64,000 nucleotides of DNA from an uncultured Oscillospiraceae bacterium (lineage in GTDB: Bacteria; Bacillota; Clostridia; Oscillospirales; Acutalibacteraceae), in the NCBI GenBank assembly GCA_900540535.1, contig UQGM01000004.1:21424-85423 (forward strand). The letters are read 5' to 3'. The position numbers and the translations under genes were made by a program. The first letter of the stretch is position 1. Every line of letters begins with the position of its first letter. The notes beneath the pieces are model-generated. The model was not told the origin of the DNA and did no database searches. It worked only from the letters and a program-made list of their open reading frames with translations. Below, piece by piece: positions 16,482-24,091 of this stretch.

Positions 16482-17303
16482 TTGGATAAGGGAATTAATT
16501 TTTGGAAGTACTATAACGACACTTTTCCCGCCAATATTATGGTTGTAGGAAAAACAGATTGCGACAAAAATTATCATATTTCAAGAGATTGCTCCGGCAT
16601 TAACGCACTGGAAATTATTACCTCAGGCACCGGGGTTCTTAAAATAAACGGAAAAACATATTATCCCAGCAAAAACTCGGTAATATTTCTTCCCAAAGGC
16701 AGCAATCACACCTATTATACTGATGAAACTGATCTTTGGCAAAAAAAGTGGGTAGTTTTTGACGGCCCTGTCTTAGAGGCTCTGTGCAAAGGATATCTCC
16801 CTGAAAACGAATACTGCTTTTCTGACTGCGACGTACTGTGCTATTTTAACGAACTTGAGGCTTTAAGTCAAAAATACGAGTACAACTATCCACGTCTTAC
16901 AGAAAAGTGCGCAATTGTAATACACCGTATGCTGGCAAGAATCAAAAACTCCTCCGGCAGCCGGCTTATGAGCGTAGCCGAAAAAATACGGATGTCACTG
17001 GATTTAAAAATAGAACAGCAGCTTTCCCTTGATGAAATTGCTGATGAAATAGGTTATTCCAAAAACTATATTATAAGAATTTTCAGCGAAAGCTACGGAG
17101 TTACTCCATACAGATATTTCATGGAAAGAAAGATAGAGGCGGCAAAACTTTATCTTATAAATACTCCTCTTTCCGTAGGTGAAATTGCAATGGAGCTGAA
17201 TTTTGCGGACAGCCATTATTTTTCAAATTTCTTTAAAAAAATATGCGGAGTTTCTCCTAAGGATTTCCGAAAAATGAACCGTGGCGGCTTATACGGTAAA
17301 TAA
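16482..17303 (+). CDS. AraC-family transcriptional regulator
   Basis: 273 residues with an N-terminal cupin-like sensor (TSGTGVLKINGKTYYPSKNS, about 48-67, and LPKGSNHTYYT) and a C-terminal double helix-turn-helix (SLDEIADEIGYSKNYIIRIF and LSVGEIAMELNFADSHYFSN, ending with the typical FKKICGVSPKDFRK). The TTG start at 16482 has GTGAGG 10 bases upstream. It is transcribed divergently from the GH36-symporter pair and just ahead of a GH63/GH37-like enzyme, so it probably activates both sides in response to an alpha-galactoside. Confidence 0.92.
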   Translation: MDKGINFWKYYNDTFPANIMVVGKTDCDKNYHISRDCSGINALEIITSGTGVLKINGKTYYPSKNSVIFLPKGSNHTYYTDETDLWQKKWVVFDGPVLEALCKGYLPENEYCFSDCDVLCYFNELEALSQKYEYNYPRLTEKCAIVIHRMLARIKNSSGSRLMSVAEKIRMSLDLKIEQQLSLDEIADEIGYSKNYIIRIFSESYGVTPYRYFMERKIEAAKLYLINTPLSVGEIAMELNFADSHYFSNFFKKICGVSPKDFRKMNRGGLYGK

Positions 17304-17327
17304 TACAGAATTGGATGGGTGAGAGAA

Positions 17328-18473
17328 ATGTTCAACGAAAATTTCATGAAAAAAATTTCTCAGAGAGATGAAATCCTTCTCGAAAGAGCTTTCAGTACGC
17401 TGAAAAACAATATTATAACCAAGCCGGAGAATGATGCCTCCTTTGTCTTTGGAGATTTGAGAGGCATAGTGCCCTCACCTTCTACATACAAAGGCGTCTG
17501 GAACTGGGACGGAGCTTTCCATATGATAGCGGCATCTTATTTTGACAAAAAGCTCGCTGAGGATCAGGCTGAAATACTGTTTTCTCATATGTCCGAGGAC
17601 GGTCAGCTTCCCGATGTTATTTACACAAACGGTCAGAGCGTGACAAGATTTACAAAGCCCCCGGTTATCGGCTGGACAATGATGTGCAGCGATAAAATTT
17701 CTCCCGATATTGATTTTCTGAAAAAATGGTATCCCCATGTAGCTAAAAACATTCAGTGGTGGGAAAATAACCGCAGCGACGGAACTATGTTTTTCTATGA
17801 TGTAAGCAAAATGGAAAGCGGCTGGGACAACACTGTGAGATTTGATTTTCCCCACAGAATAAACCATTGCTATGCTGTTGACCTTAACTGCTTTATGGCA
17901 GATTACTATCTTGCAGCTTCATATATGGCGGAAAAGCAGGAACTTGAAAACGACCGTCAAAGCTATATTGAAAAGCGTGAAAAACTGGCAAAGAATATAA
18001 ACGAAATTCTTTTCTGTAAGGGAAAGGGATATTACTGCGACTATAATTTTAGGCTTAAGCGTTTCACAAACCGCCTTTCTCCCGTTTCTTTTATGCCGCT
18101 GTTTTCCGGCATTGCTGACAGCGAAAAGGCTAAGGCTATGAAACTTCTTGCAGAAAACCCCGAGTATTTCTACAAGGGAATGCCTACAATAAGCTACAAT
18201 AACAGACGCTACAATTCCGCAAAATACTGGCGTGGTCCCTGCTGGCTGAACACAGCATATTTTGCCGTTAGAGGTCTTTATGATTACGGTTACAGCGAAC
18301 TTGCCATGGAATACATAGAAAACATTCTCGGCTGGTGCTATAAAAACAGCGAGAGCATCTATGAATATTACGACTCCAAGTCCGGCAAGGGACTGGGAGC
18401 GGAAAATTTCGGCTGGTCAAGCGTATTTATAATTGAAATGATACTTCTTAAGTACGGAGAAAACATTATATAA
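17328..18473 (+). CDS. (alpha/alpha)6-barrel glycoside hydrolase, GH63/GH37-like
   Basis: 381 residues resembling the catalytic half of GH63 glucosidases and trehalases: GVWNWDGAFHMIAASYFD (about 47-64), KPPVIGWTMM, the general-acid region KMESGWDNTVRFDFP (about 162-176), and KYWRGPCWLNTAYFAVRG and NFGWSSVF near the end. No signal peptide is visible, so the enzyme should be cytoplasmic. The ATG at 17328 has GGTGAGAG upstream and is preferred over the GTG 9 bases earlier. Its partner genes suggest an alpha-linked disaccharide or glycoside as substrate. The exact specificity is unknown. Confidence 0.8.
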   Translation: MFNENFMKKISQRDEILLERAFSTLKNNIITKPENDASFVFGDLRGIVPSPSTYKGVWNWDGAFHMIAASYFDKKLAEDQAEILFSHMSEDGQLPDVIYTNGQSVTRFTKPPVIGWTMMCSDKISPDIDFLKKWYPHVAKNIQWWENNRSDGTMFFYDVSKMESGWDNTVRFDFPHRINHCYAVDLNCFMADYYLAASYMAEKQELENDRQSYIEKREKLAKNINEILFCKGKGYYCDYNFRLKRFTNRLSPVSFMPLFSGIADSEKAKAMKLLAENPEYFYKGMPTISYNNRRYNSAKYWRGPCWLNTAYFAVRGLYDYGYSELAMEYIENILGWCYKNSESIYEYYDSKSGKGLGAENFGWSSVFIIEMILLKYGENII

Positions 18474-18501
18474 AAGAATACCGTGTCCTATGCAAAAGTC
18501 A

Positions 18502-18540
18502 AAGTCCGAAACAATAAACGTTTCGGACTTTTTATTTTAT
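18502..18540 (+). terminator. intrinsic terminator after the GH63/GH37-like gene
   Basis: An exact 11-bp stem (AAGTCCGAAAC at 18502-18512 with GTTTCGGACTT at 18520-18530) is followed by TTTATTTTAT on the plus strand. Confidence 0.9.
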
Positions 18541-18566
18541 TGAATATTCTATCATCCGCTTAAAAG

Positions 18567-18851
18567 CTACTCAAAAATTTCTTCAAAACTTGCCTCTCTC
18601 TTCTCTTTTCCTATTACGAGAAAAATACTCGGCACATTTTCCACCTTAAACTCCTGAGAAAGCCGCTTTTCAAAATCAGTATTCACTATACCGAATTTGT
18701 AAAACTCCGACTTTTCCGCCGCTGCTTTTTCGAGCTCCGGCAAAATAAGCTGACACTGCTCACACCACGGGGCATAAAAACACAGCACTGCCGGTTTTTT
18801 ACTCTGTTCAATGTGAAGAAAATAATTTTCGTCGGTAATTTTCTCAAGCAA
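18567..18851 (-). CDS. small thioredoxin-like protein
   Basis: 94 residues with a thioredoxin fold signature: AVLCFYAPWCEQCQLILPEL (about 21-40) gives a C-E-Q-C redox site instead of the usual C-G-P-C, and the cis-proline segment VENVPSIFLV is present. It lacks about 10 residues of the usual C-terminus. It stands alone, convergent with the enzyme gene and downstream of nothing on its strand. The altered dipeptide between the cysteines should change redox potential or partner choice. It is probably cytoplasmic. Confidence 0.88.
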   Translation of the reverse strand: MLEKITDENYFLHIEQSKKPAVLCFYAPWCEQCQLILPELEKAAAEKSEFYKFGIVNTDFEKRLSQEFKVENVPSIFLVIGKEKREASFEEIFE

Positions 18852-18959
18852 TTTATATTCCTCCCGTAAAGTGGATGTTCCGATAGTGATAATACAACAG
18901 AAAATAATATTAAAAAATTAAAAAAGTTGTGCCTCTTACCCATACTTTAATAAATAAGG

Positions 18960-19650
18960 ATTTTCAAACGCAGGCACTCATACTTTAGTGCGCCGCATCT
19001 TAGTGTGCGGATTATGTGCAGGTTTAACCTGTGCCGCTCATGCTGCGGCGGGATTAACTTGCGGCTTCTTACCCGCACTTTGATAAATAATAAAGTTTTG
19101 CTGCTCATGCCGCAGCAGGGCACATACTTTTGCCCATAGCAGCAAAAGTATGCGAAAATGCATTTTGCTTGCCAAAACAGTAAGCACTAATCAACGCAAA
19201 GTAAGTTTTCACCCACACGCCCACCGACGGCAGCTTAAAAGTTTTATTCTATCACCGTCAAAGTGTAAACGCTTTACTGTTTGCTATGTCTTTTCCCTTG
19301 CCGTCGGTTAGGCACAGCAAGCGTTCACCAATTCACGTCGGCAGTGTGAAGGGTTTTAAGTTATCACCTGCAAACAGTAAACGCTGTGCTGCTGTCCATA
19401 TCTTTCCTTTGCCGACGTGTGCGACTGTCAGGTAGGAAAGTTTTGTGTGGCTCTTTGGTTTCTGCTTTTTGTTTTTAGTTTACATATAACTTTTTCGCAG
19501 GCAGTTATACTTTCTTATTTCTGTAAGACCATGTGCGAATTGCCTGCAAGCTCAGCTTGCTGCGACTTGGGTGCAGGCTCGGCCTGCTGTGCGGAATGGA
19601 TGCAAGCTCAGCTTGCTGTGCGGTTTGGGTGCAGCGTCACGCTGCCAGAC
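18960..19650. repeat. structured dispersed repeat, copy A
   Basis: This stretch has no supported gene and is about 80% alike, by eye, to 38520-39060 over roughly 500 bases in the same orientation. Elements in order: a hairpin GCCGC-TCATGCT-GCGGC (19033-19049); the same loop with another stem (19100-19116, GCTGC/GCAGC); an 11-bp stem 19123-19133/19142-19152 with CATAGC in the loop; two related units of about 84 bases closed by CCGACGGCA/TGCCGTCGG (19224-19307) and ACGTCGGCA/TGCCGACGT (19335-19418); then an array of short hairpins (19546-19658). Stems differ between units and copies in a paired way, which suggests selection on structure. Function is unknown. Confidence 0.85.
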
Positions 19651-19658
19651 TTAGTCTG
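19546..19658. repeat. array of five short triloop hairpins with varying stems
   Basis: Five hairpins follow one another: GCAAGC-TCA-GCTTGC (19546), GCAGGC-TCG-GCCTGC (19573), GCAAGC-TCA-GCTTGC (19602), GCAGCG-TCA-CGCTGC (19631) and CAGAC-TTA-GTCTG (19646). The first four start 27, 29 and 29 bases apart, linked by TGCGxxxTGGx spacers. Stem bases change in compensating pairs. The fifth contains the stop codon of the small gene at 19651-19818. Copy B has counterparts at 38974-38988 and 39039-39053. Confidence 0.85.
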
Positions 19659-19818
19659 CTGCTGTTATTCCTTTAGCCGCTCCCATTGTCGCCCTTATTC
19701 CTTCCGTAAGGGCAAAAATAATTGCTGCCGCTACAATCACATAACGTGCTATTTCAATAATTTTAAGGGTTCTTCCTGCCATTGATAAAATATTTAAATC
19801 TCTTAAAAGTCTTACCAT
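19651..19818 (-). CDS. 55-residue small membrane protein downstream of spoVAD
   Basis: ATG at 19818 with AAGGAG 8-10 bases upstream, 27 bases after the spoVAD stop, in the same direction. The predicted protein begins MVRLLRDLNILSMAGRTLK and has one hydrophobic segment (about residues 24-38, IARYVIVAAAIIFAL). SpoVAE is normally the next gene after spoVAD in Clostridia, but this product is about half as long and has only one span, so it is not a recognisable SpoVAE. The stop lies in the repeat hairpin array, so the 3' end may have been reshaped by the repeat. The ribosome site, spacing and hydrophobic pattern support a real gene. Confidence 0.65.
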   Translation of the reverse strand: MVRLLRDLNILSMAGRTLKIIEIARYVIVAAAIIFALTEGIRATMGAAKGITAAD

Positions 19819-19845
19819 TTTCTTTTCTCCTTTTTCTTTCTTATT

Positions 19846-20859
19846 TTATTCTGTGCTCAACAGCACTCCGTGGGCAATGCCCGGCACCGATTCTCCCTGC
19901 TTTGAGGATGTGGGCGACATAAGTGCACCTGTTCCCACAAACAGCACTTTTTTCAGTTCTCCCTCAATAAGACGGCGCATTATATACGAGCAGACCACAG
20001 CTCCGCTGCATCCGCAGCCTGAACCGCCTGCATTGACATCCTGTTTTTCGGGATCGAAAATCATCACTCCGCAGTCTCTGTGCACAGAGGAAATATCTAT
20101 CCCCGACTCCTTTACTATAAGCTCACACAGCAGCTTTGAACCCACAGAACCAAGGTCGCCCGTTAAAATCATGTCGTAATCCTCGGGAGATGTCCCGGTG
20201 TCTTTAAGAAAGTCAGTTATTGTGCTCGCTGCCGCAGGAGCCATTGCGGCTCCCATATTATTGGCATCACGTATGCCCAAATCCTGTATTCTTCCGATTA
20301 TCCCTTTTTCTACCCTGACTTTTCCTCCGGATTTTTTAAGCACTGCCGCTCCGGATCCAGTAACGGTCCACTGAGCTGCCGGCGGTCTTTGTCCGCCGTA
20401 TTCCAGAGGATATCGGAACTGCCTTTCGGCGGAGCAGAAATGGGAGGACGTTGCGCATACGCAGGTATTTGCAGCGCCTGAATCCACCATTATACTGCCC
20501 ATAAGCAGTGAAAGCGCCATTGTAGAACAGGCTCCGTAAACTCCCGCAAAGGGAATATTCATTTCACGAAGTCCGAAAGTAGTTCCTATGCACTGGTTAA
20601 GGAGATCACCGGCTATTACAGCATCCACCTGCGATGTGGCTGTATCGGCTTTTGCCAATGCCCTTATAATAGCCTCACGCTGTATTGAACTTTCCGCCTT
20701 TTCCCATGAGCATTCGCCCATAGTTGTATCGGTATAGATTTTATCAAATTCATTACCTAAGGGTCCTTCGCCCTCTTTTTTGCCCACCACTGCCGCACTG
20801 CCGGCAATTGACGGCTTGGAGGTAAAGGACAGGGTATATTTTCCGATTCTTTCCGCCAT
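19846..20859 (-). CDS. spoVAD: stage V sporulation protein AD
   Basis: Thiolase-fold component of the SpoVA channel, which moves dipicolinic acid into the forespore and out at germination. SpoVAD binds the ligand. 337 residues, the family length, with TLSFTSKPSIAGSAAVVGKK at the N-terminus, GVYGACSTMALSLLMGSI (about 106-123, including the Cys of the thiolase-like pocket) and the SSHFCSAERQFRYPLEYGGQ signature. It follows spoVAC by 24 bases. Expected sigma-G control was not confirmed, since no clear promoter was seen. Confidence 0.96.
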   Translation of the reverse strand: MAERIGKYTLSFTSKPSIAGSAAVVGKKEGEGPLGNEFDKIYTDTTMGECSWEKAESSIQREAIIRALAKADTATSQVDAVIAGDLLNQCIGTTFGLREMNIPFAGVYGACSTMALSLLMGSIMVDSGAANTCVCATSSHFCSAERQFRYPLEYGGQRPPAAQWTVTGSGAAVLKKSGGKVRVEKGIIGRIQDLGIRDANNMGAAMAPAAASTITDFLKDTGTSPEDYDMILTGDLGSVGSKLLCELIVKESGIDISSVHRDCGVMIFDPEKQDVNAGGSGCGCSGAVVCSYIMRRLIEGELKKVLFVGTGALMSPTSSKQGESVPGIAHGVLLSTE

Positions 20860-20883
20860 TATTTTGCCACCTTTCAGCTAAAA

Positions 20884-21327
20884 TTAATAAAGACGAAAAA
20901 TCCAGACTATTAGCCCGTAAACAACGGCTGCCGCAGTTCCGTACACTATAACGGGACCAGCTATTGAAAACATCTGAACACCTGTGCCCATAATTTTGCC
21001 CTCGCTTTTAAACTCCAAGGCAGGCGATGCCACGGAATTGGCAAAACCTGTTATGGGAACTATGGTTCCCGCTCCGGCATGACGTGCGATTTTATCAAAA
21101 ACTCCGATTCCCGTAAGGAATGCGGTTATAAATATCAGCGTCACGGAAACTGCCGTGCGTGCGTCCTTTTCGGAAGCTCCCCAATAGGAATAAAGAGTAA
21201 AGAGAAGCTCACCGAATGTGCAGATAAGTCCGCCTGTCAGATATGCCATAAAAAAATTTTTAACCATATGGCTCGGCGGTGCCGCCTTCTGTGCCATTTT
21301 TTCATATTCTTTGCCTGTTACAGCCAT
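20884..21327 (-). CDS. spoVAC: stage V sporulation protein AC
   Basis: Integral membrane subunit of the SpoVA channel, thought to be mechanosensitive. From the ATG at 21327 (AGGGTG site upstream) it is 147 residues. A TTG 27 bases earlier has no ribosome site. Four hydrophobic segments are visible, with conserved FFMAYLTGGLICTFGELLF (about 27-45), FLTGIGVFDKIARHAGAGT and PITGFANSVASPALEFKSEG. It is the first gene of a spoVAC-spoVAD-small-gene unit. spoVAA, AB, AEb and AF are not present here. Confidence 0.96.
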   Translation of the reverse strand: MAVTGKEYEKMAQKAAPPSHMVKNFFMAYLTGGLICTFGELLFTLYSYWGASEKDARTAVSVTLIFITAFLTGIGVFDKIARHAGAGTIVPITGFANSVASPALEFKSEGKIMGTGVQMFSIAGPVIVYGTAAAVVYGLIVWIFRLY

Positions 21328-21419
21328 ATTTTTCACCCTTTGTTTCTTTTTCAACTTTGTTTTTCCCCTGAGACTTAATTTTATTCCGTTTCATTCATAT
21401 ATAATTTACAAATTGCGTC

Positions 21420-21448
21420 TTGACTTGCTTTTTTTGCAGACTTAAAAT
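21420..21448 (+). promoter_or_regulatory. sigma-A promoter of the ABC ATPase gene
   Basis: TTGACT (21420-21425) and TAAAAT (21443-21448) with a 17-base spacer, 47 bases upstream of the start codon. Confidence 0.7.
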
Positions 21449-21494
21449 TTAAGTTATCATTGATAAATAAAAATATAAATCAGGCGGTGTTTAC

Positions 21495-22253
21495 ATGCCC
21501 CATCTTGTTGACGTAAGAGATGTTTACAAAATTTATAATCCAGGTGAAAATGAGGTTCACGCTTTAGACGGAATTTCCCTGACAATTGATGAGGGAGAAT
21601 TTGTCGCCATTGTCGGACAGTCAGGTTCGGGAAAATCAACCCTGATGAATATGCTGGGTCTTCTTGATGTTCCCACAAGCGGAGAATACTATTTAAACGG
21701 AAATAATACTGAAGGTCTTACCGATGATGAGCAGTCGGAAATTAGAAACAAGGAAATAGGCTTTATCTTCCAGGGCTTTAATCTTATTCCCAGCCTTACG
21801 GCAAGAGAAAATGTGGAACTGCCTTTGGTTTACAGAGGAATGGGCGCTGATGAACGTAAAAAGCTCGCAGTTGAAGCCCTCGAAAGAGTCGGAATGGGTC
21901 ACAGAATAAATCACCGTCCCGCTGAGATGTCAGGCGGTCAGCAGCAGCGTGTGGCAATAGCCCGTGCAGTTGCGGCAAAGCCTCCCGTTATACTTGCCGA
22001 TGAACCCACAGGTAACCTTGACTCACACAGCGGCACAGAGGTTATGAAAATTCTCAACGAGCTGTGCGATGAGGGCAGAACCGTTATTCTTATCACTCAC
22101 GATAATTCCATTGCAGAATCAGCAGGCAGAGTTATCAGAATACAGGACGGCAAAAAAATTGAGGACTATGTAAACGAATCATATTTTGTTGCCCGTGAAG
22201 AGCGTATTAAGCAGAAAAAGCTCATGGAGCAAAAGAGTGAATCCGAAAAATAA
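21495..22253 (+). CDS. ABC transporter ATP-binding protein, MacB/LolD type
   Basis: 252 residues with Walker A GQSGSGKST (about 41-49), Q-loop FIFQGFNLIP, the signature MSGGQQQRVAIARAVA (about 140-155), Walker B VILADEPTGNLDS and H-loop ITHD. This subgroup works with FtsX-like permeases in export of peptides or lipoproteins, or in cell-envelope signalling. No permease gene lies on either side, so the partner must be elsewhere. A lysine/glutamate-rich tail of about 30 residues follows the ATPase core. It has its own promoter and terminator. Confidence 0.93.
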   Translation: MPHLVDVRDVYKIYNPGENEVHALDGISLTIDEGEFVAIVGQSGSGKSTLMNMLGLLDVPTSGEYYLNGNNTEGLTDDEQSEIRNKEIGFIFQGFNLIPSLTARENVELPLVYRGMGADERKKLAVEALERVGMGHRINHRPAEMSGGQQQRVAIARAVAAKPPVILADEPTGNLDSHSGTEVMKILNELCDEGRTVILITHDNSIAESAGRVIRIQDGKKIEDYVNESYFVAREERIKQKKLMEQKSESEK

Positions 22254-22270
22254 AATAAATAGAAAGTTAA

Positions 22271-22306
22271 AACCCGCTAAGATTTTACTCAGCGGGTTCG
22301 GTTTTT
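22271..22306. terminator. bidirectional intrinsic terminator
   Basis: AACCCGCT (22271-22278) pairs with AGCGGGTT (22291-22298) across a 12-base loop. GGTTTTTATAT follows on the plus strand, and the region also lies between the two convergent genes. Confidence 0.85.
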
Positions 22307-22314
22307 ATATGTGA

Positions 22315-23664
22315 TTATGATTTTTTCTTCTGTGCAGGAGAAAAATAAATCAGTGAAAGCAGTACCGGCACAGTAAATATCAGAGTTACCGGAATCAAAT
22401 CCGGGTTTCTCAGCGCACCGAAAAGCACTATACATGAACCGACACTTGCAAGGATCGGACATACAATACCGAAAAATGCGCTTTTGATTTCTCCCTTTTT
22501 ATAAAGGCGATACACTTTATAATAAAGAGGAATATACATAGCGTAGCTCATGGCGACGGATACTTCGGAAATATCTGAATTTTCCATAAGATTCCTTGAC
22601 GATACAAAATAGTGGACAAAACACCAAATAAGAGTAAAGACAAAAGCGATTGCCGCTGATGTCAGGGGAATATTACTCTTTTTGCTGAGCTTTGAAACCG
22701 ACTCTGAAAAGGGTATCATATTATCCCTGACAGCCAGAGAATAGGGCATACGGATAAACCCTAAAATTATACCGTTGACCGTTCCCATAACGGATATGAT
22801 TATGAAAATCAGAATTATCTTTCCCCCTGCTGCTCCGAACAGAGATTCAGCAATTGCATAAACATGAGAATCTCCCATGGAGATTATTGCATCGGGACCA
22901 AGGAAAAACGATACACCTATAAAATAGGATACATAAACGCCCAAAACAATAAGGGGACCTATTACAAGGGCTCGGGGGAGATTTTTTGATTCATTTTTTA
23001 TCTCATGGGAAATTGACGTTGAGATAATCCATCCGTCATAGGAAAAAGCAATGGGTGCTACTGCACTTATCCAGCCCACTGAGCTTACCACGGTTTCAGG
23101 CGAAGCTGACAAAGCTTTAGAATCTCCGAACAAAATTCCTGCCACTGCAAAGAGCACCAGAGGTATAAGCTTTACCAAAGTGGAAAGGTTTTGGAACAAG
23201 GCTCCAAACTTAGGCGCAATGCAGTTATAGACATATGAAAAACAGCAGAAAACAAGTCCTATTGCCATTTCGGTACTAAGCTTATTTTCTATACCGAAAA
23301 GCATACATGTATAAATACCTATAACCCTCGACACTACAACCAACAACGCCGGGTAATAGACAAATGTCTGAAACCATCCGGCAGCACAGGCTGCTCTGGG
23401 TGAAATAAACTCCTCGGCATATCCTATAAGACCTCCCGCCGAGCCCGTTCTTTTTGCAAGCTCGCCAAAGGTAAGTCCGCCGAAAACAATGCTTATAGCT
23501 CCAAGGGCGAAAACTAAAACTCCCTTTATTACACTTCCTCCGGAAGCATACAGAATATTGTCCGTTTTAAAAAATATACCTGAACCTATGCATATGCCTA
23601 CAATCATCGTGACCGCTGTAGGCAGAGAATATTTTTTCGTGCTTTCCTTTGTTATATTCACCAC
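22315..23664 (-). CDS. APC-superfamily amino acid permease
   Basis: 449 residues with 12 hydrophobic segments. The first helix carries the broken-helix signature IVGICIGSGIFFKTDNIL (about 21-38), equal to the G-S-G-I/V-F substrate-binding motif of LAT/APC carriers, and GGLTFGELAKRTGSAGGLIG follows. The SISHEIKNESKNLPRALVIG segment (about 217-236) is typical of the family. Substrate is unknown; amino acid or polyamine uptake or exchange is likely. A tandem 17-bp repeat lies 40 bases upstream of the start. Confidence 0.9.
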   Translation of the reverse strand: MVNITKESTKKYSLPTAVTMIVGICIGSGIFFKTDNILYASGGSVIKGVLVFALGAISIVFGGLTFGELAKRTGSAGGLIGYAEEFISPRAACAAGWFQTFVYYPALLVVVSRVIGIYTCMLFGIENKLSTEMAIGLVFCCFSYVYNCIAPKFGALFQNLSTLVKLIPLVLFAVAGILFGDSKALSASPETVVSSVGWISAVAPIAFSYDGWIISTSISHEIKNESKNLPRALVIGPLIVLGVYVSYFIGVSFFLGPDAIISMGDSHVYAIAESLFGAAGGKIILIFIIISVMGTVNGIILGFIRMPYSLAVRDNMIPFSESVSKLSKKSNIPLTSAAIAFVFTLIWCFVHYFVSSRNLMENSDISEVSVAMSYAMYIPLYYKVYRLYKKGEIKSAFFGIVCPILASVGSCIVLFGALRNPDLIPVTLIFTVPVLLSLIYFSPAQKKKS

Positions 23665-23703
23665 CGCCTTAATAGTATTGCCGCTTTAAAGTCTTAAAGT
23701 AAA

Positions 23704-23737
23704 ATGAAAATATTTCACCTATGAAAATATTTCACCT
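23704..23737. repeat. exact tandem 17-bp repeat upstream of the permease
   Basis: ATGAAAATATTTCACCT occurs twice with no spacing (23704-23720, 23721-23737). Each unit contains the near-palindrome TGAAAATATTTCA. The position, 40-73 bases upstream of the permease start, suggests paired operator sites. Confidence 0.7.
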
Positions 23738-23969
23738 GTTACTAATTAATAGAATATTCGCTCTTTTTCCTCAGCCGGATTTTTGTGTAAACCTGCACTT
23801 CACTTACAAATATATTTATTGTATAAGATAATATACACAATCGCAAGAAAAAAATAAGCACAAAAATATTTTTTACACTATTCTGAATATTATTTTGTAT
23901 CTCATGCGCTGTAAACACATGAATTTTGATTTTAAAAATCCCGAAAACCCTGTAAAAAAGGCTTATTCC

Positions 23970-23999
23970 TTGACAAAAGGCAGTAAAATTTGATATTAT
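23970..23999 (+). promoter_or_regulatory. sigma-A promoter of the pseudokinase gene
   Basis: TTGACA (23970-23975) and TATTAT (23994-23999) with an 18-base spacer. The leader then contains CAGAGA/TCTCTG and CCGCA/TGCGG hairpins (about 24038-24067) ahead of the ribosome site AGGAGAGG. Confidence 0.7.
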
Positions 24000-24091
24000 A
24001 TCGTGTAATGTAAAAGTAAGAAGCTGTATTATTACGCAGAGAAAAATCTCTGTACCGCAAATGCGGAAAAAACAGGAGAGGATTAACTGTT

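Noticed and set aside
19546..19658. CRISPR-like array in repeat A
   Set aside because: Period is only 27-29 bases in total with no unique spacers. The repeats are hairpins with changing stems and no cas gene is near.
19417..19785. Plus-strand 122-codon frame across repeat A
   Set aside because: It runs over the hairpin array and is antisense to the better supported 55-codon gene. Copy B has no matching frame, and there is no ribosome site.
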